A program made the position numbers and the translations under genes. Source: Roseisalinus antarcticus (GTDB taxonomy: Bacteria; Pseudomonadota; Alphaproteobacteria; Rhodobacterales; Rhodobacteraceae). Taken from it: a stretch of 64,000 nt of DNA. The notes below the pieces were generated by a model. That model was not told the origin of the DNA, did no database searches, and saw nothing but the letters and a program-made list of their open reading frames with translations. This document shows, one piece after another, positions 45,596 through 52,844 of the stretch (positions are counted from its first letter, which is position 1; the number at the start of each line of letters is the position of its first letter). The DNA is taken from NCBI RefSeq assembly GCF_900172355.1, contig NZ_FWFZ01000019.1, positions 1-64,000 on the forward strand. The letters run 5' to 3'.

Positions 45596-45850
45596 GTGGC
45601 TCTCCCCAAGATTCTGTGACGCCATGGCCCTTGCGCACGAGTCGCCAGGCCATGGCCATTGACGGTGTTCTAAAGGCAGCGCGGTGAGGGGGCAATAACG
45701 CTTGGGGAAAATGGGTTGGGGCAGTTTGGCGCAGGCGGCCCCGGCGCATGCTCTCGCACGCGCTGGGCAGGGCCGCCGCCTCGCTCCCTGAGGCGTCTTA
45801 CCAACGGCAAAGCCCGCCCACCTTGATCCTTGTCAAATCGGCGCGGGTTT

Positions 45851-46528
45851 TCAGGCGCCCCGCACCGGGTCGGGGGTGGGCGCGGGCATGTGCAGCGGGA
45901 AAGTCCGCTTGAGGGCCACGTCCACATCCGTGAGCGTGACCGGCAGGCCGAGATCGACCAGGGAGGTGACCCCGTGCTCGGAGATGCCGCAAGGCACGAT
46001 CCCGGAGAAATGCTCCAGGTCGGGGTCAACGTTGATCGACAGGCCGTGGAACGAGACCCATTTGCGCAGCCGGATCCCCAGCGCCGCGATCTTGTCCTCG
46101 GGGGCCAGGCCCGCCGCGGTGAGCGGCTTGTCGTGGCGCACGACCCAGACGCCGACACGGCCGTCCCGGCGTTCTCCCCTGACGTTGAACTCGGCCAGGG
46201 TCGCGATGATCCAGGATTCGAGGTTGCGGACGAAGCCGCGCACATCGCGGCCCCGCGCAGCCACGTCGAGCATCACATAGGCCACCCGCTGGCCCGGCCC
46301 GTGATAGGTATATTGCCCGCCGCGCTTGGTCGGGTGGACGGGAAACCTCTCCGGATCGGTCAGGTCGCGCGGATCGGCCGAGGTCCCGGCGGTATAGAGC
46401 GGCGGATGCTCCAGCAGCCAGATCGCCTCGTCCTCGGTTCCGGCGCGGATCGCCTCGGCGCGGGCCTCCATGCGGGCGGTGGCCTCGTCATAGGGCACCG
46501 GCGCGGACGAGGTGATCCACTCAACCAT
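45851..46528 (-). CDS. lipB: lipoyl(octanoyl) transferase
   Basis: Transfers octanoate from acyl carrier protein to lipoyl domains, the first step of protein lipoylation. It has 225 residues. Signatures: [35 protein letters not shown] (binding His), [18 protein letters not shown] and the nucleophile in [15 protein letters not shown]. The 255-bp gap to ctaD contains no gene I can support. Confidence 0.95.
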   Translation of the reverse strand: MVEWITSSAPVPYDEATARMEARAEAIRAGTEDEAIWLLEHPPLYTAGTSADPRDLTDPERFPVHPTKRGGQYTYHGPGQRVAYVMLDVAARGRDVRGFVRNLESWIIATLAEFNVRGERRDGRVGVWVVRHDKPLTAAGLAPEDKIAALGIRLRKWVSFHGLSINVDPDLEHFSGIVPCGISEHGVTSLVDLGLPVTLTDVDVALKRTFPLHMPAPTPDPVRGA

Positions 46529-46727
46529 GGGCGTCGTCGAAATGGGGTGAGCGGTCCGTCATGACTCTGTCCTTTTGCACCACCGGCAGGATAGTCCTCC
46601 CCCGCCCTGAGAGACAAGCGGGCCGGGGTTTGCAGCCCCTGATCCGAGGCACGAAAGAATCCTGAAATTTTGCCCTTCACATTCCCTCGGCGAGAAGCTA
46701 GAGACCCCGCCACCAAGCCTAGACAGT

Positions 46728-46814
46728 GCGGTCGTGGCGGAATTGGTAGACGCGCAGCGTTGAGGTCGCTGTGGGGTAACACCCGTGGAAGTTCGAGTCT
46801 TCTCGACCGCACCA
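46728..46814 (+). tRNA. tRNA-Leu (anticodon GAG)
   Basis: Class II tRNA of 87 nt with encoded CCA. Acceptor GCGGTCG (46728-46734) pairs with CGACCGC; D-arm TGGCGGAATTGGTAGACGCG; anticodon stem CAGCG/CGCTG with loop TTGAGGT, giving anticodon GAG; a long variable arm; T-arm with GTTCGAGTC. It decodes CUC/CUU. Downstream is a decayed mobile region, and tRNA-Leu genes are common integration targets. Confidence 0.97.
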
Positions 46815-46908
46815 TTCTCTAGGAATAAAGCATTGATTTACTTTGCTTGATTCCAAAGAGACGCCAGCGTGTCCCCCGAATATCCACCTTTGCGCTCTGA
46901 CAGGCGGG

Positions 46909-47204
46909 CTATTCGCCTGGCGCTGCGGCCAGCTTGCGGACCTCGCGGCCAGGGGCATTTGCCGGCTTTCGCACCTCTACGGCCTCGCCACTTCCGCCGC
47001 CGTCTGTCCAGCCCGGAGTCGCTGGCCCCGGTCGTGCGCCACCGCCTGCAGCGTGCATCCGGCAGACTGTCCGCCCACCGACGGCGGGTGAGCGGCAGGG
47101 CTGGCCCGTCCGTTTCGATTTCGCGGTGCATCGGGGCGCGACGTTCGCACGGTGCATCGGGGCGCGACGTTCGCACGGTGCATGGGGTCGGCGTCAGGTT
47201 TCAT
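46909..47204 (-). pseudogene. HGG-motif small phage/plasmid protein, frameshifted
   Basis: The intended protein seems to begin MKPDADPMHRANVAPRCT (ATG 47204) and continue AKSKRTGQPCRSPAVGGRTV, CRMHAAGGGARPG, the pattern of small Cys/His proteins (RCxAKxRxGxPC ... CRMHGG) found in phages and plasmids. A 26-bp tandem duplication (47125-47176) puts these two parts out of frame. A shorter reading frame starting in the inner copy (47157-46909) could still make the C-terminal part. Beyond the Gly-rich segment the sequence also loses family character. Confidence 0.55.
47125..47176. repeat. 26-bp perfect tandem duplication
   Basis: GGTGCATCGGGGCGCGACGT plus TCGCAC occurs at 47125-47150 and again, identical, at 47151-47176, followed by the first seven bases of a third copy. 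As 26 is not a multiple of three, it shifts the frame of the gene it lies in. Each copy also carries an ATG on the minus strand. Confidence 0.95.
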
Positions 47205-47503
47205 CGCCGCCCCGCCCCCGGCTTTTCGATGGTCCCGACAATCGCCCGCCCGCCGTCCTCGACCGTGACACGTTACACGCGCATCACCTGTCGCCCCTTC
47301 GAGCGATACCGTTTGAGCGTATCCATCTGCGCCGCGAAGGTGCGAGCGGTCTTGTTCAGCGCCTTTTCGGCGCAGTCCTTTTGCGGGATGGATTCGACGT
47401 GGTTCAGGTGCCGCGCGAGCATCATCACCGCTTGATGGATCGCCGCCATCTGGGCCAGTAGCAGCATCTCGGGAACCCGGTCCACGAGGCCGGGCGGGTT
47501 CAT
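47201..47503 (-). pseudogene. small phage/plasmid protein with an in-frame stop
   Basis: The frame reads MNPPGLVDRVPEMLLLAQMA ... ARTFAAQMDTLKRYRSKG, QVMRV, then TAA (47273-47275), then continues in the same frame RVTVEDGGRAIVGTIEKPGA up to a TGA that overlaps the ATG of the HGG-type gene (ATGA). The continuation has clear protein character and the natural coupling signal, so the TAA looks like a nonsense mutation (GAA to TAA would restore it). Homologues as I recall them are small proteins of roseobacter prophages or plasmids; function unknown. Confidence 0.6.
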
Positions 47504-47884
47504 TCAGTTTTCGCGCAATTCATTGAGCCGCGCCGCCAACGTGGCAATCGCCTGCGCACGCGGGTCGTCGGCATGGTCCGAGGAGGGAATGTCCGGGGTC
47601 AGTCCCTCGCGGAAGGGGAAGGTTTCGAAGGTGGTGGACGGGGTGTAGCGAGGGTCGTTGCCCACGCCGAGAAACGTGTCCATGCGCAGCGTCCAGAGTT
47701 CGTGGAACCGCGAATGCAATATGCCGACGGTCGTGTCGTCGTCGCGGGCGATGGCATACATTGAACCCGTGGGCGCGACTTGTATGCTCAGGAAAACGAC
47801 AAAACGGTTCTTGGCACCTTCGGGCTTCGCTATGAAGCGGGTCAGTCCTTGGAGCGCGGCGCGCATCCCCGGTCCAGGGTCAGG
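47504..47884 (-). pseudogene. C-terminal stump of an MmeI-like DNA methyltransferase
   Basis: The translation RFIAKPEGAKNRFVVFLSIQ, YAIARDDDTTVGILHSRFHE, GVGNDPRYTPSTTFETFPFR and GLTPDIPSSDHADDPRAQAI is the target-recognition/C-terminal part of large SAM-dependent DNA methyltransferases (MmeI-like). The catalytic N-terminal several hundred residues are absent; the sequence stops matching at the IS boundary near 47885. The stump ends ...LNELREN then TGA directly followed, in frame, by the ATG of the next minus-strand gene; intact relatives continue with WLNPP, so the TGA probably replaces a tryptophan codon. Confidence 0.75.
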
Positions 47885-48745
47885 ACCCATCGATCTTGTC
47901 ATGTTGGCGTGATTCACGCTTCGAAAACCGAGCAGTGAACATGTCTGATCTTTTCTGGCTGACGGATGCGCAGATGGCGCAGATTGAGCCCTTCTCTCCG
48001 ACGTCACACGGTAGACCAAGGGGCAATGGCCGGCGGGTCTCGAGTGGGATTGTCTTCATAGATCGCAATGGTTTACGCCGGCGTGATGCACCCGCCGCCC
48101 ATGGCCCGCACAAGACGCCCTGCAATCGCCGAAAGCGGTGGAGGTGAGGGGCAAGCGCCACTGGATCGAGTGCAGCCCCGAACAGGGCGTCTTTTGTCCG
48201 GATGATGGCGGGTCTGGTTGCCGAGCGTGGCGAGGCGAAGACGGTGATGATCGACGCGACTTGCCTCAAGGCGCACCGAACAGCGACCAGCCTGGGCGAG
48301 AAAAAGGGGGGCGTGGCCGCCTGATCGGCCGGACCAGGGGCGGCATGAACACCAAGCTGCACGCCATCTGCGACCGCCAACGCCGGCCTCTGAACCTGTT
48401 TGCCACCGCCGGACAGGTCAGCGACGACATCGGCGCACGGGCAATGTTGAGCAGCCTGCCGGAGGTCGATTGGCTGCGCGGGGACCGCGGCCATGACGCC
48501 GACTGGTTCGGGGAAGCGCTGAAAGGCAGAGGGATACGCGCCTGCATCCCGGGCCGGAAAAAGCGCAGGAAACGCGTTCAGTACGAAAAGCGTCGATACG
48601 GACGGCGCAACCGGATCGAGATCATGTTCGGCAGGCTCAAGGACTGGCGACGCGTGGCAACCCGATCCGACCGATGTCCGAAGGTCTTCCTATCTGCCAT
48701 CGCCCTGGCCGCAACTGTCATCGACTGGCTATGAGTCCTCGCCCT
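47885..48745 (+). mobile_element. IS5-family (IS427-like) insertion sequence, disrupted
   Basis: Transposase in two phases. The first frame (47941-48147) begins MSDLFWLTDAQMAQIEPF and includes GIVFIDRNGLRRRDAPAAHG, but stops early (KRWR-stop). The same frame then resumes FVRMMAGLVAERGEAKTVMI, DATCLKAHRTATSLGEKKGG, and the second frame (to 48734) gives GRLIGRTRGGMNTKLHAICD, GDRGHDADWFGEAL, RNRIEIMFGRLKDWRRVATR. The A/G-rich slip site at the junction is typical of the programmed frameshift of this group. I could not define the terminal inverted repeats with confidence. Confidence 0.8.
47941..48734 (+). pseudogene. IS5-family transposase, interrupted by a stop codon
   Basis: DDE transposase of the IS427 group. 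Besides the expected frame change between the two halves at GAAAAAGGGGGG (~48299), there is an additional in-frame TGA (48145-48147) and about a dozen extra codons between KRW and FVRMM relative to what I recall of intact copies, so full-length transposase should not be made. The DDE-region segments TVMIDATCLKAHRTA and GDRGHDADWF are recognisable. Confidence 0.75.
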
Positions 48746-48913
48746 GAGTGACTCCCTTGGTGGCGGTTCGATCAACGGGCCCGGTCTCCTTCCGCATCAC
48801 AGCGTAGTCTGCCGACATCCCCGCGATTGCCGACTCCACTGGCAGCAATGCCAATTCCTCAACCGCCCTCGCCTTAGACTCCCGTCCGTATTCCACGACC
48901 GGTGGACATGCCG

Positions 48914-49204
48914 CTACGCCCTTCGCCTCAAAAACGCGCCGTTGCGCAGCCGGTCAACCAGCGCGTTGCGATCAGGAGGACGGCCAGCCGCTGCCTCCAG
49001 CATCCCGCGTTGGATCTTGTCGGCCTTCGCCGCAATGTCCAGACGTTCAGCGATCCGACAGGCGCGTTCGCCCGAGCGGCGGGCAGACAGAAGAAACAGG
49101 GCGATGGCGATGGCAATCGTGCCGTAGCGCAATGCGGCCCTCGCCCATGGGAAGGCTACGATCCCGCCGAGACTGGTGGCGATCATCGCTGCCCCCGCTG
49201 CCAA
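48914..49204 (-). CDS. phage lysis-type small membrane protein
   Basis: 96 residues: one or two hydrophobic segments (MIATSLGGIVAFPWARAALR, YGTIAIAIALFLLSARR) then a helical, charged tail (ERLDIAAKADKIQRGMLEAA). This resembles the small Rz/spanin-like or holin-associated proteins placed beside endolysins in roseobacter prophages. It overlaps the end of the upstream M15 stump by 22 bp, as expected in a compact lysis cassette. It appears intact, unlike its neighbours. Confidence 0.5.
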   Translation of the reverse strand: MAAGAAMIATSLGGIVAFPWARAALRYGTIAIAIALFLLSARRSGERACRIAERLDIAAKADKIQRGMLEAAAGRPPDRNALVDRLRNGAFLRRRA

Positions 49205-49656
49205 TCATCGAGGCGGGCGTAGATCGTGACCGCAATGCCAACGGGCGCCACGGCGATGAAGACCCAGCGAAGCGTATCGAGATAGGGCACCAGTGGCAGG
49301 ACGGCGGACTGGGTCTCGGCCAGGACGCTCCGTGCGACCTTCTCGGCCGCTGCACCCATTGTCGCCAAACCGGCTGCTGCCCCGCCGTTCAAGGTTCGGC
49401 TTTCAGCCAGAACCTCGCGCACGGGCGGCGTGTCCTCGGCGAATGCGGTCGCCCGGCCGGGAAAACGCCCCCCCTGGCGGGCTGGGCCAAGATAGACATG
49501 CATGAACCCCGAGCGCGGATAGAAGCCGAACCCAAGAAACCCATCCTCCCGTGCCGCTGCTTCGACCACCACCGGATTGTGGTTCGGCATTGCGATGTGA
49601 AAGACCGCACCGTTCATGTGCTTGGATCGCGGCCCGCCTTCGCCACGGCCCGCCAA
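49183..49656 (-). pseudogene. M15-type phage endolysin, N-terminally truncated, with membrane tail
   Basis: Residues ~10-60 match the second half of a D-Ala-D-Ala carboxypeptidase-type (M15) endolysin: SKHMNGAVFHIAM (the SxHxxGxAxD motif, with His in place of the zinc-binding Asp) and GFLGFGFYPRSGFMHVYLGP (HxD/HVD region, Asp to Tyr). The first half is missing. The C-terminal part, VREVLAESRTLNGGAAAGLA and a membrane helix (RWVFIAVAPVGIAVTIYARL), is well preserved. Two zinc-site changes plus truncation indicate a dead enzyme. Confidence 0.65.
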
Positions 49657-49865
49657 TGGTCGGCAGCATCGCGGGCCTGCGCCAGCGTCACGTCCGGAAA
49701 GCCGCCGCGGCCCATTTCACGCCACCTGCCGTGAATGGCGGCATGCAAGAACCATTGACCGCCGCCATCCTCGCGCTGCATGAACCACAGGCCTGCGCTG
49801 TCGCAGTGTTTGCCCGCCGGGACGTTCCGGACGAAAACCGACGAAAGCCGATTTCGTGCCCGCAT
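49614..49865 (-). pseudogene. N-terminal fragment of a tyrosine integrase
   Basis: The translation LSSVFVRNVPAGKHCDSAGL, FMQREDGGGQWFLHAAIHGR, REMGRGGFPDVTLAQARDAA and DHWRAVAKAGRDP is the arm-type DNA-binding (DUF4102) N-terminus of P4-like tyrosine integrases. Reading stops at the junction with the M15 stump near 49620, so the core-binding and catalytic domains are deleted. Its presence explains the island next to tRNA-Leu. Confidence 0.7.
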
Positions 49866-50203
49866 CTCCTGCCCTTTGCCAGTTCAGGCGGGCTGTAGCT
49901 GTCGACCCGCCTGTCCACCTTCTGTCGCCGGATATGGATGGGGCGACAAGGCACGGCTGCACAGTCAGGCCATGTTTTCAAGGTTGATGTGGGCAGGAGA
50001 GGGCAGGGAAAGGTAAGCAGAAACAGATAGTTGCTGCACATCGACAGCACCAGTTTTCCCGCTCCAGTTACCGGGATTCCGGTCCGGTTTTCGCGGTCCG
50101 GTGGGCCGCGAGCCGGTGGCAGCGAGGGACGTGGGGCGGCTTCGCAACCTCACGAGTTCAAGCCGGCCCGTCCGCGATGCAGACGGAATGCAGCCCTTGC
50201 CGC
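49866..50203. other. 338-bp intergenic region without recognisable gene
   Basis: Lower-GC patches (49970-50060) and no credible reading frame. It joins the decayed island to the end of the ABC-transporter operon. No copy of the tRNA-Leu 3' end and no clear terminator was seen. Confidence 0.5.
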
Positions 50204-51271
50204 TCAATCCATCGGGCGGCGGCCGCGCAGAAGCTGGCTGATCGAGACCGCGATGACCAGACCGCCGCCGTAGAACAGGTTCTGAACGAAACTGTCCACA
50301 CCGAGGAAGTTCAGCCCCATGATCCCGGTCGACAGGAAGAACACGGCGACAAAGGCGCCGATCGCGTTGAAACGCCCCGGGTAGATCGCGGTGGAGCCGA
50401 GGAACGCCGCCGCGAAGGCGGGCAGCAGAAAGGCCAGCGCCGAGGACGGATCCGACGCCCCGCGCATGCCGGTGTAGAGGATCCCCGCGAAAGCGGCGAG
50501 CGTCGAAGAGGCCACCAGCGCCCCGGTGCGGACCCGGTTCACGTTCACGCCCGACAGCCGCGCGACCTCGCGCCCGCGCCCGACGAACAGCAGGCGGCGC
50601 CCGAGGGCAGTGTGCTGGAACACGTACCAAAGCACCGCCGTCAGCGCGAGCGCGTAGTAGAAGCCCACCGGGATGCCGAGAAAGCGCGTCAGGATCACCG
50701 CGCGGACGAGGTCCATCGAGACCCCCGCGATCGGTGTGCCGCCCGAGATCCAGAGCACTACTCCGTTGATGAAATACCCTGTCCCCAGCGTGACGATCAG
50801 GGAATGGATGCCGAAATAGAGGATGAACAGCGCGTTGATGAAACCGATCGCCGCCCCCGCCATCAACGCGATCAGCATCGCTGACCCGATGGGATAGCCC
50901 AGCCGCACGTTCAGCACCGCGATCAGCATGGACGATATGGCCATCACGCTGGCGACGCTCAGGTCGAAATCTCCGGTGGTCAGCGGGATGATCAGCGCCA
51001 GCGTCAGCACCACGATCATCGCGTTCGACCCCAGCATCGTGGCGTAGGAGTTCCAGGAAAACATCTGCTCGGGCCGGAAGGCGCCCAGGATCAGGATGAT
51101 CAGCACCCAGGCCGCCAGCAGGCCGTAACGCTCCGCCCAGTCCTTCAGGCCCGTGCCGGTTCGCGCCGTGCGGGTCTCGGTCGTTGCCTCGAGCCGGGCG
51201 AGCTTGGCCTCCAGCTCGGCGATCCGGGCGTCGTAATCGGCCATGTCGGCGCGTGTGTCCGTAGGGCTCAT
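50204..51271 (-). CDS. CUT2-type ABC transporter permease
   Basis: 355-residue inner-membrane permease of the ribose/xylose type (BPD_transp_2). A predicted coiled coil (~residues 12-33, DARIAELEAKLARLEATTET) precedes about eight to ten membrane helices; ALIIPLTTGDFDLSVASVMA is the conserved region of this family, as are GIHSLIVTLGTGYFINGVVL and RRLLFVGRGREVARLSGVNV. The N-terminal coiled coil is unusual for permeases and echoes that of HyuA in the same operon. Last gene of the operon; starts 10 bp after the ATPase stop. Confidence 0.9.
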   Translation of the reverse strand: MSPTDTRADMADYDARIAELEAKLARLEATTETRTARTGTGLKDWAERYGLLAAWVLIILILGAFRPEQMFSWNSYATMLGSNAMIVVLTLALIIPLTTGDFDLSVASVMAISSMLIAVLNVRLGYPIGSAMLIALMAGAAIGFINALFILYFGIHSLIVTLGTGYFINGVVLWISGGTPIAGVSMDLVRAVILTRFLGIPVGFYYALALTAVLWYVFQHTALGRRLLFVGRGREVARLSGVNVNRVRTGALVASSTLAAFAGILYTGMRGASDPSSALAFLLPAFAAAFLGSTAIYPGRFNAIGAFVAVFFLSTGIMGLNFLGVDSFVQNLFYGGGLVIAVSISQLLRGRRPMD

Positions 51272-51281
51272 GCGGTCTCTC

Positions 51282-52844
51282 TCAGGCTGAAAGGCTGGTG
51301 GAGCGGAAGCAATGCTCGGCGATGTCGGTCTTGGTCAGCTGCTCGCCGGTCAGTTCGGCGACGATGCCGCCCCGGGCGAAGATCAGCACGCGGTGGCAGA
51401 TCTGGGCAAGCTGGTCGTAATCGGTCGAAGCGATCACGATGGCGGCGCCGCCCTCCGCCGCCCGGTCGAGCATCGACCAGAGCGTCTGGCGCGCACCCAC
51501 GTCGACGCCCTGGGTCGGCTCGTCCAGCAGAAGAAGCCGGGGGTCCGTCTGTAACCACTTGGCCATCAGGGCCTTTTGCGCGTTGCCGCCGGACAGGGCC
51601 GACAGCGGCAACGCGGGCAGGTTGGGCTTGACCCCGGCCTCGGCGCCAAGCTGGCCGGCGTGGGAGTCAATACCGGCGGTGGTCAGGCCGAAGGCGCTGC
51701 GAAGGCGTTCGAACACCGGCATGGCGACATTGTCTCCGACCGAAAGAGAGCCGACACCGGCCTGCCCCAGCCGGTCGGCGGGCAGATAGGCGATGCCGCG
51801 GGCGAGGGCGGATTGCGGGTCGATGAGGGGCAGGGGGGTCCCGCGCCCGTGCAGGCGCAGACGGCCGCCCTCGGCCCTGGCCGCGCCATAGAGCAGCGCG
51901 GGCACCCGGTCGGCGCCCGATCCGATCAGGCCGGTCAGGCCCAGGATCTCTCCGGTGCCGACGGAAAAGCTCAGGGGACCGAGACCCGGTGCTGCGAGGT
52001 CCTCGATTTCGGCGGCGGTCTCCTTGGGGTGGGCGGTGCGGGCGCCGTAGTCGTCCAGGCTGCGGCCGATGATGCGTTCGACAAAGGCGTCGTGCGACGT
52101 GCTCGCGGTATCCACGGTGTCGATCAGGTGGCCGTCGCGCAGGATGGTGGCGCGGTCGGTGATCTCGCGCACCTCGTCCACGTCGTGGCTGACAAAGACG
52201 ACCGACGCGCCGGTGGCGGTGCAGCGGCGGACGAGATCGAAGAGCTGCTCGACGCCCGCGCGCGGCAGGAATGGCGTGGGTTCGTCCAGCACAAGCACAC
52301 CCGGGCGGTCGGCATGGTCCTTGGCGGCCCTCTGCAGGTCGACGTAGGCCCGCACGATCGCCAGCAGCGCCTGCTGGACGGCCGACAGCGTTCCGACCTC
52401 GGCCCTGGGGTCGAGGGACAGGTTGAAGCGGGCGAAGGTCTCGGCGGCCTCGCGATGGGCGCCGCGCCAGTCGATGGCCCAATTGGCCCCGGTGGCCAGA
52501 TCGCCGAGGTTGAGGTTCTCGGTCACCGACAGCGACGGGATCAGCCCGAGGTGCTGGTGAACGAAGGCCAGACCAAGCTCGCGCACCCGCGCACCGGGGA
52601 TCGGCAGCGGCACGGCACGGCCGTAAAGGCGCACCTGCGCCCCCGGCTCGGGCGTATGAAACCCTGCGAGGACCTTGATCAGCGTGGACTTGCCCGATCC
52701 GTTGGACCCAAGAAGCCCGTGCACCTCGCCCCGCGCGACGGTCAGAGACACGTCATCAAGGGCGGTGGCGCCGCCGAACCGCTTGGTCAGGTGCTGGATG
52801 TCGAGGGCGGCGGTGTCGCCGCCCCCGGTCATGGCTGCGGTCAC
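51282..52844 (-). CDS. CUT2-type ABC transporter ATPase (two nucleotide-binding domains)
   Basis: 520 residues with two fused ATPase domains, as in RbsA/XylG. Domain 1: Walker A GLLGSNGSGKST, signature degenerate (LSAVQQA), Walker B VLVLDEPTPFL. Domain 2: no canonical Walker A (LTGLIGSGADR lacks the lysine) but signature LSGGNAQK and Walker B LLLLDEPTQGV. This asymmetry is typical of the family. It powers the permease downstream. Its ATG overlaps the TGA of the binding-protein gene (ATGA). Confidence 0.93.
   Translation of the reverse strand: MTAAMTGGGDTAALDIQHLTKRFGGATALDDVSLTVARGEVHGLLGSNGSGKSTLIKVLAGFHTPEPGAQVRLYGRAVPLPIPGARVRELGLAFVHQHLGLIPSLSVTENLNLGDLATGANWAIDWRGAHREAAETFARFNLSLDPRAEVGTLSAVQQALLAIVRAYVDLQRAAKDHADRPGVLVLDEPTPFLPRAGVEQLFDLVRRCTATGASVVFVSHDVDEVREITDRATILRDGHLIDTVDTASTSHDAFVERIIGRSLDDYGARTAHPKETAAEIEDLAAPGLGPLSFSVGTGEILGLTGLIGSGADRVPALLYGAARAEGGRLRLHGRGTPLPLIDPQSALARGIAYLPADRLGQAGVGSLSVGDNVAMPVFERLRSAFGLTTAGIDSHAGQLGAEAGVKPNLPALPLSALSGGNAQKALMAKWLQTDPRLLLLDEPTQGVDVGARQTLWSMLDRAAEGGAAIVIASTDYDQLAQICHRVLIFARGGIVAELTGEQLTKTDIAEHCFRSTSLSA

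Larger units (their letters stand above)
46815..50100. mobile_element. decayed prophage/genomic island next to tRNA-Leu
   Basis: About 3.3 kb made only of broken or foreign pieces: two small phage/plasmid-type genes, a methyltransferase stump, an IS5-family element, lysis-type genes and an integrase N-terminus. All cargo fragments except the IS run on the minus strand. No repeat of the tRNA 3' end could be found on the far side, so the right boundary is approximate. Positions 46815-46908 hold no recognisable gene. Confidence 0.7.

Noticed and set aside
43925..45619. Plus-strand open frame of about 560 codons opposite ctaD
   Set aside because: Antisense shadow of cytochrome oxidase subunit I, with His/Arg/Asp-rich low-complexity composition.
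47101..47190. CRISPR-like array
   Set aside because: Only two adjacent copies of a 26-bp unit without spacers; this is a tandem duplication inside a small gene.
49600..49615. GACCGCACCGTTC, a near match to the tRNA-Leu 3' end GACCGCACCATTC, as an attachment-site repeat
   Set aside because: It lies inside the coding sequence of the endolysin motif (HMNGAVFH) and matches over only about 12 bases; a true att repeat should extend further into the T-arm.
50150..50200. tRNA-like fragment (ACGAGTTCAAGCCGG) near the end of the island
   Set aside because: Resembles a T-arm only by a few bases; no acceptor or anticodon stems can be built around it.
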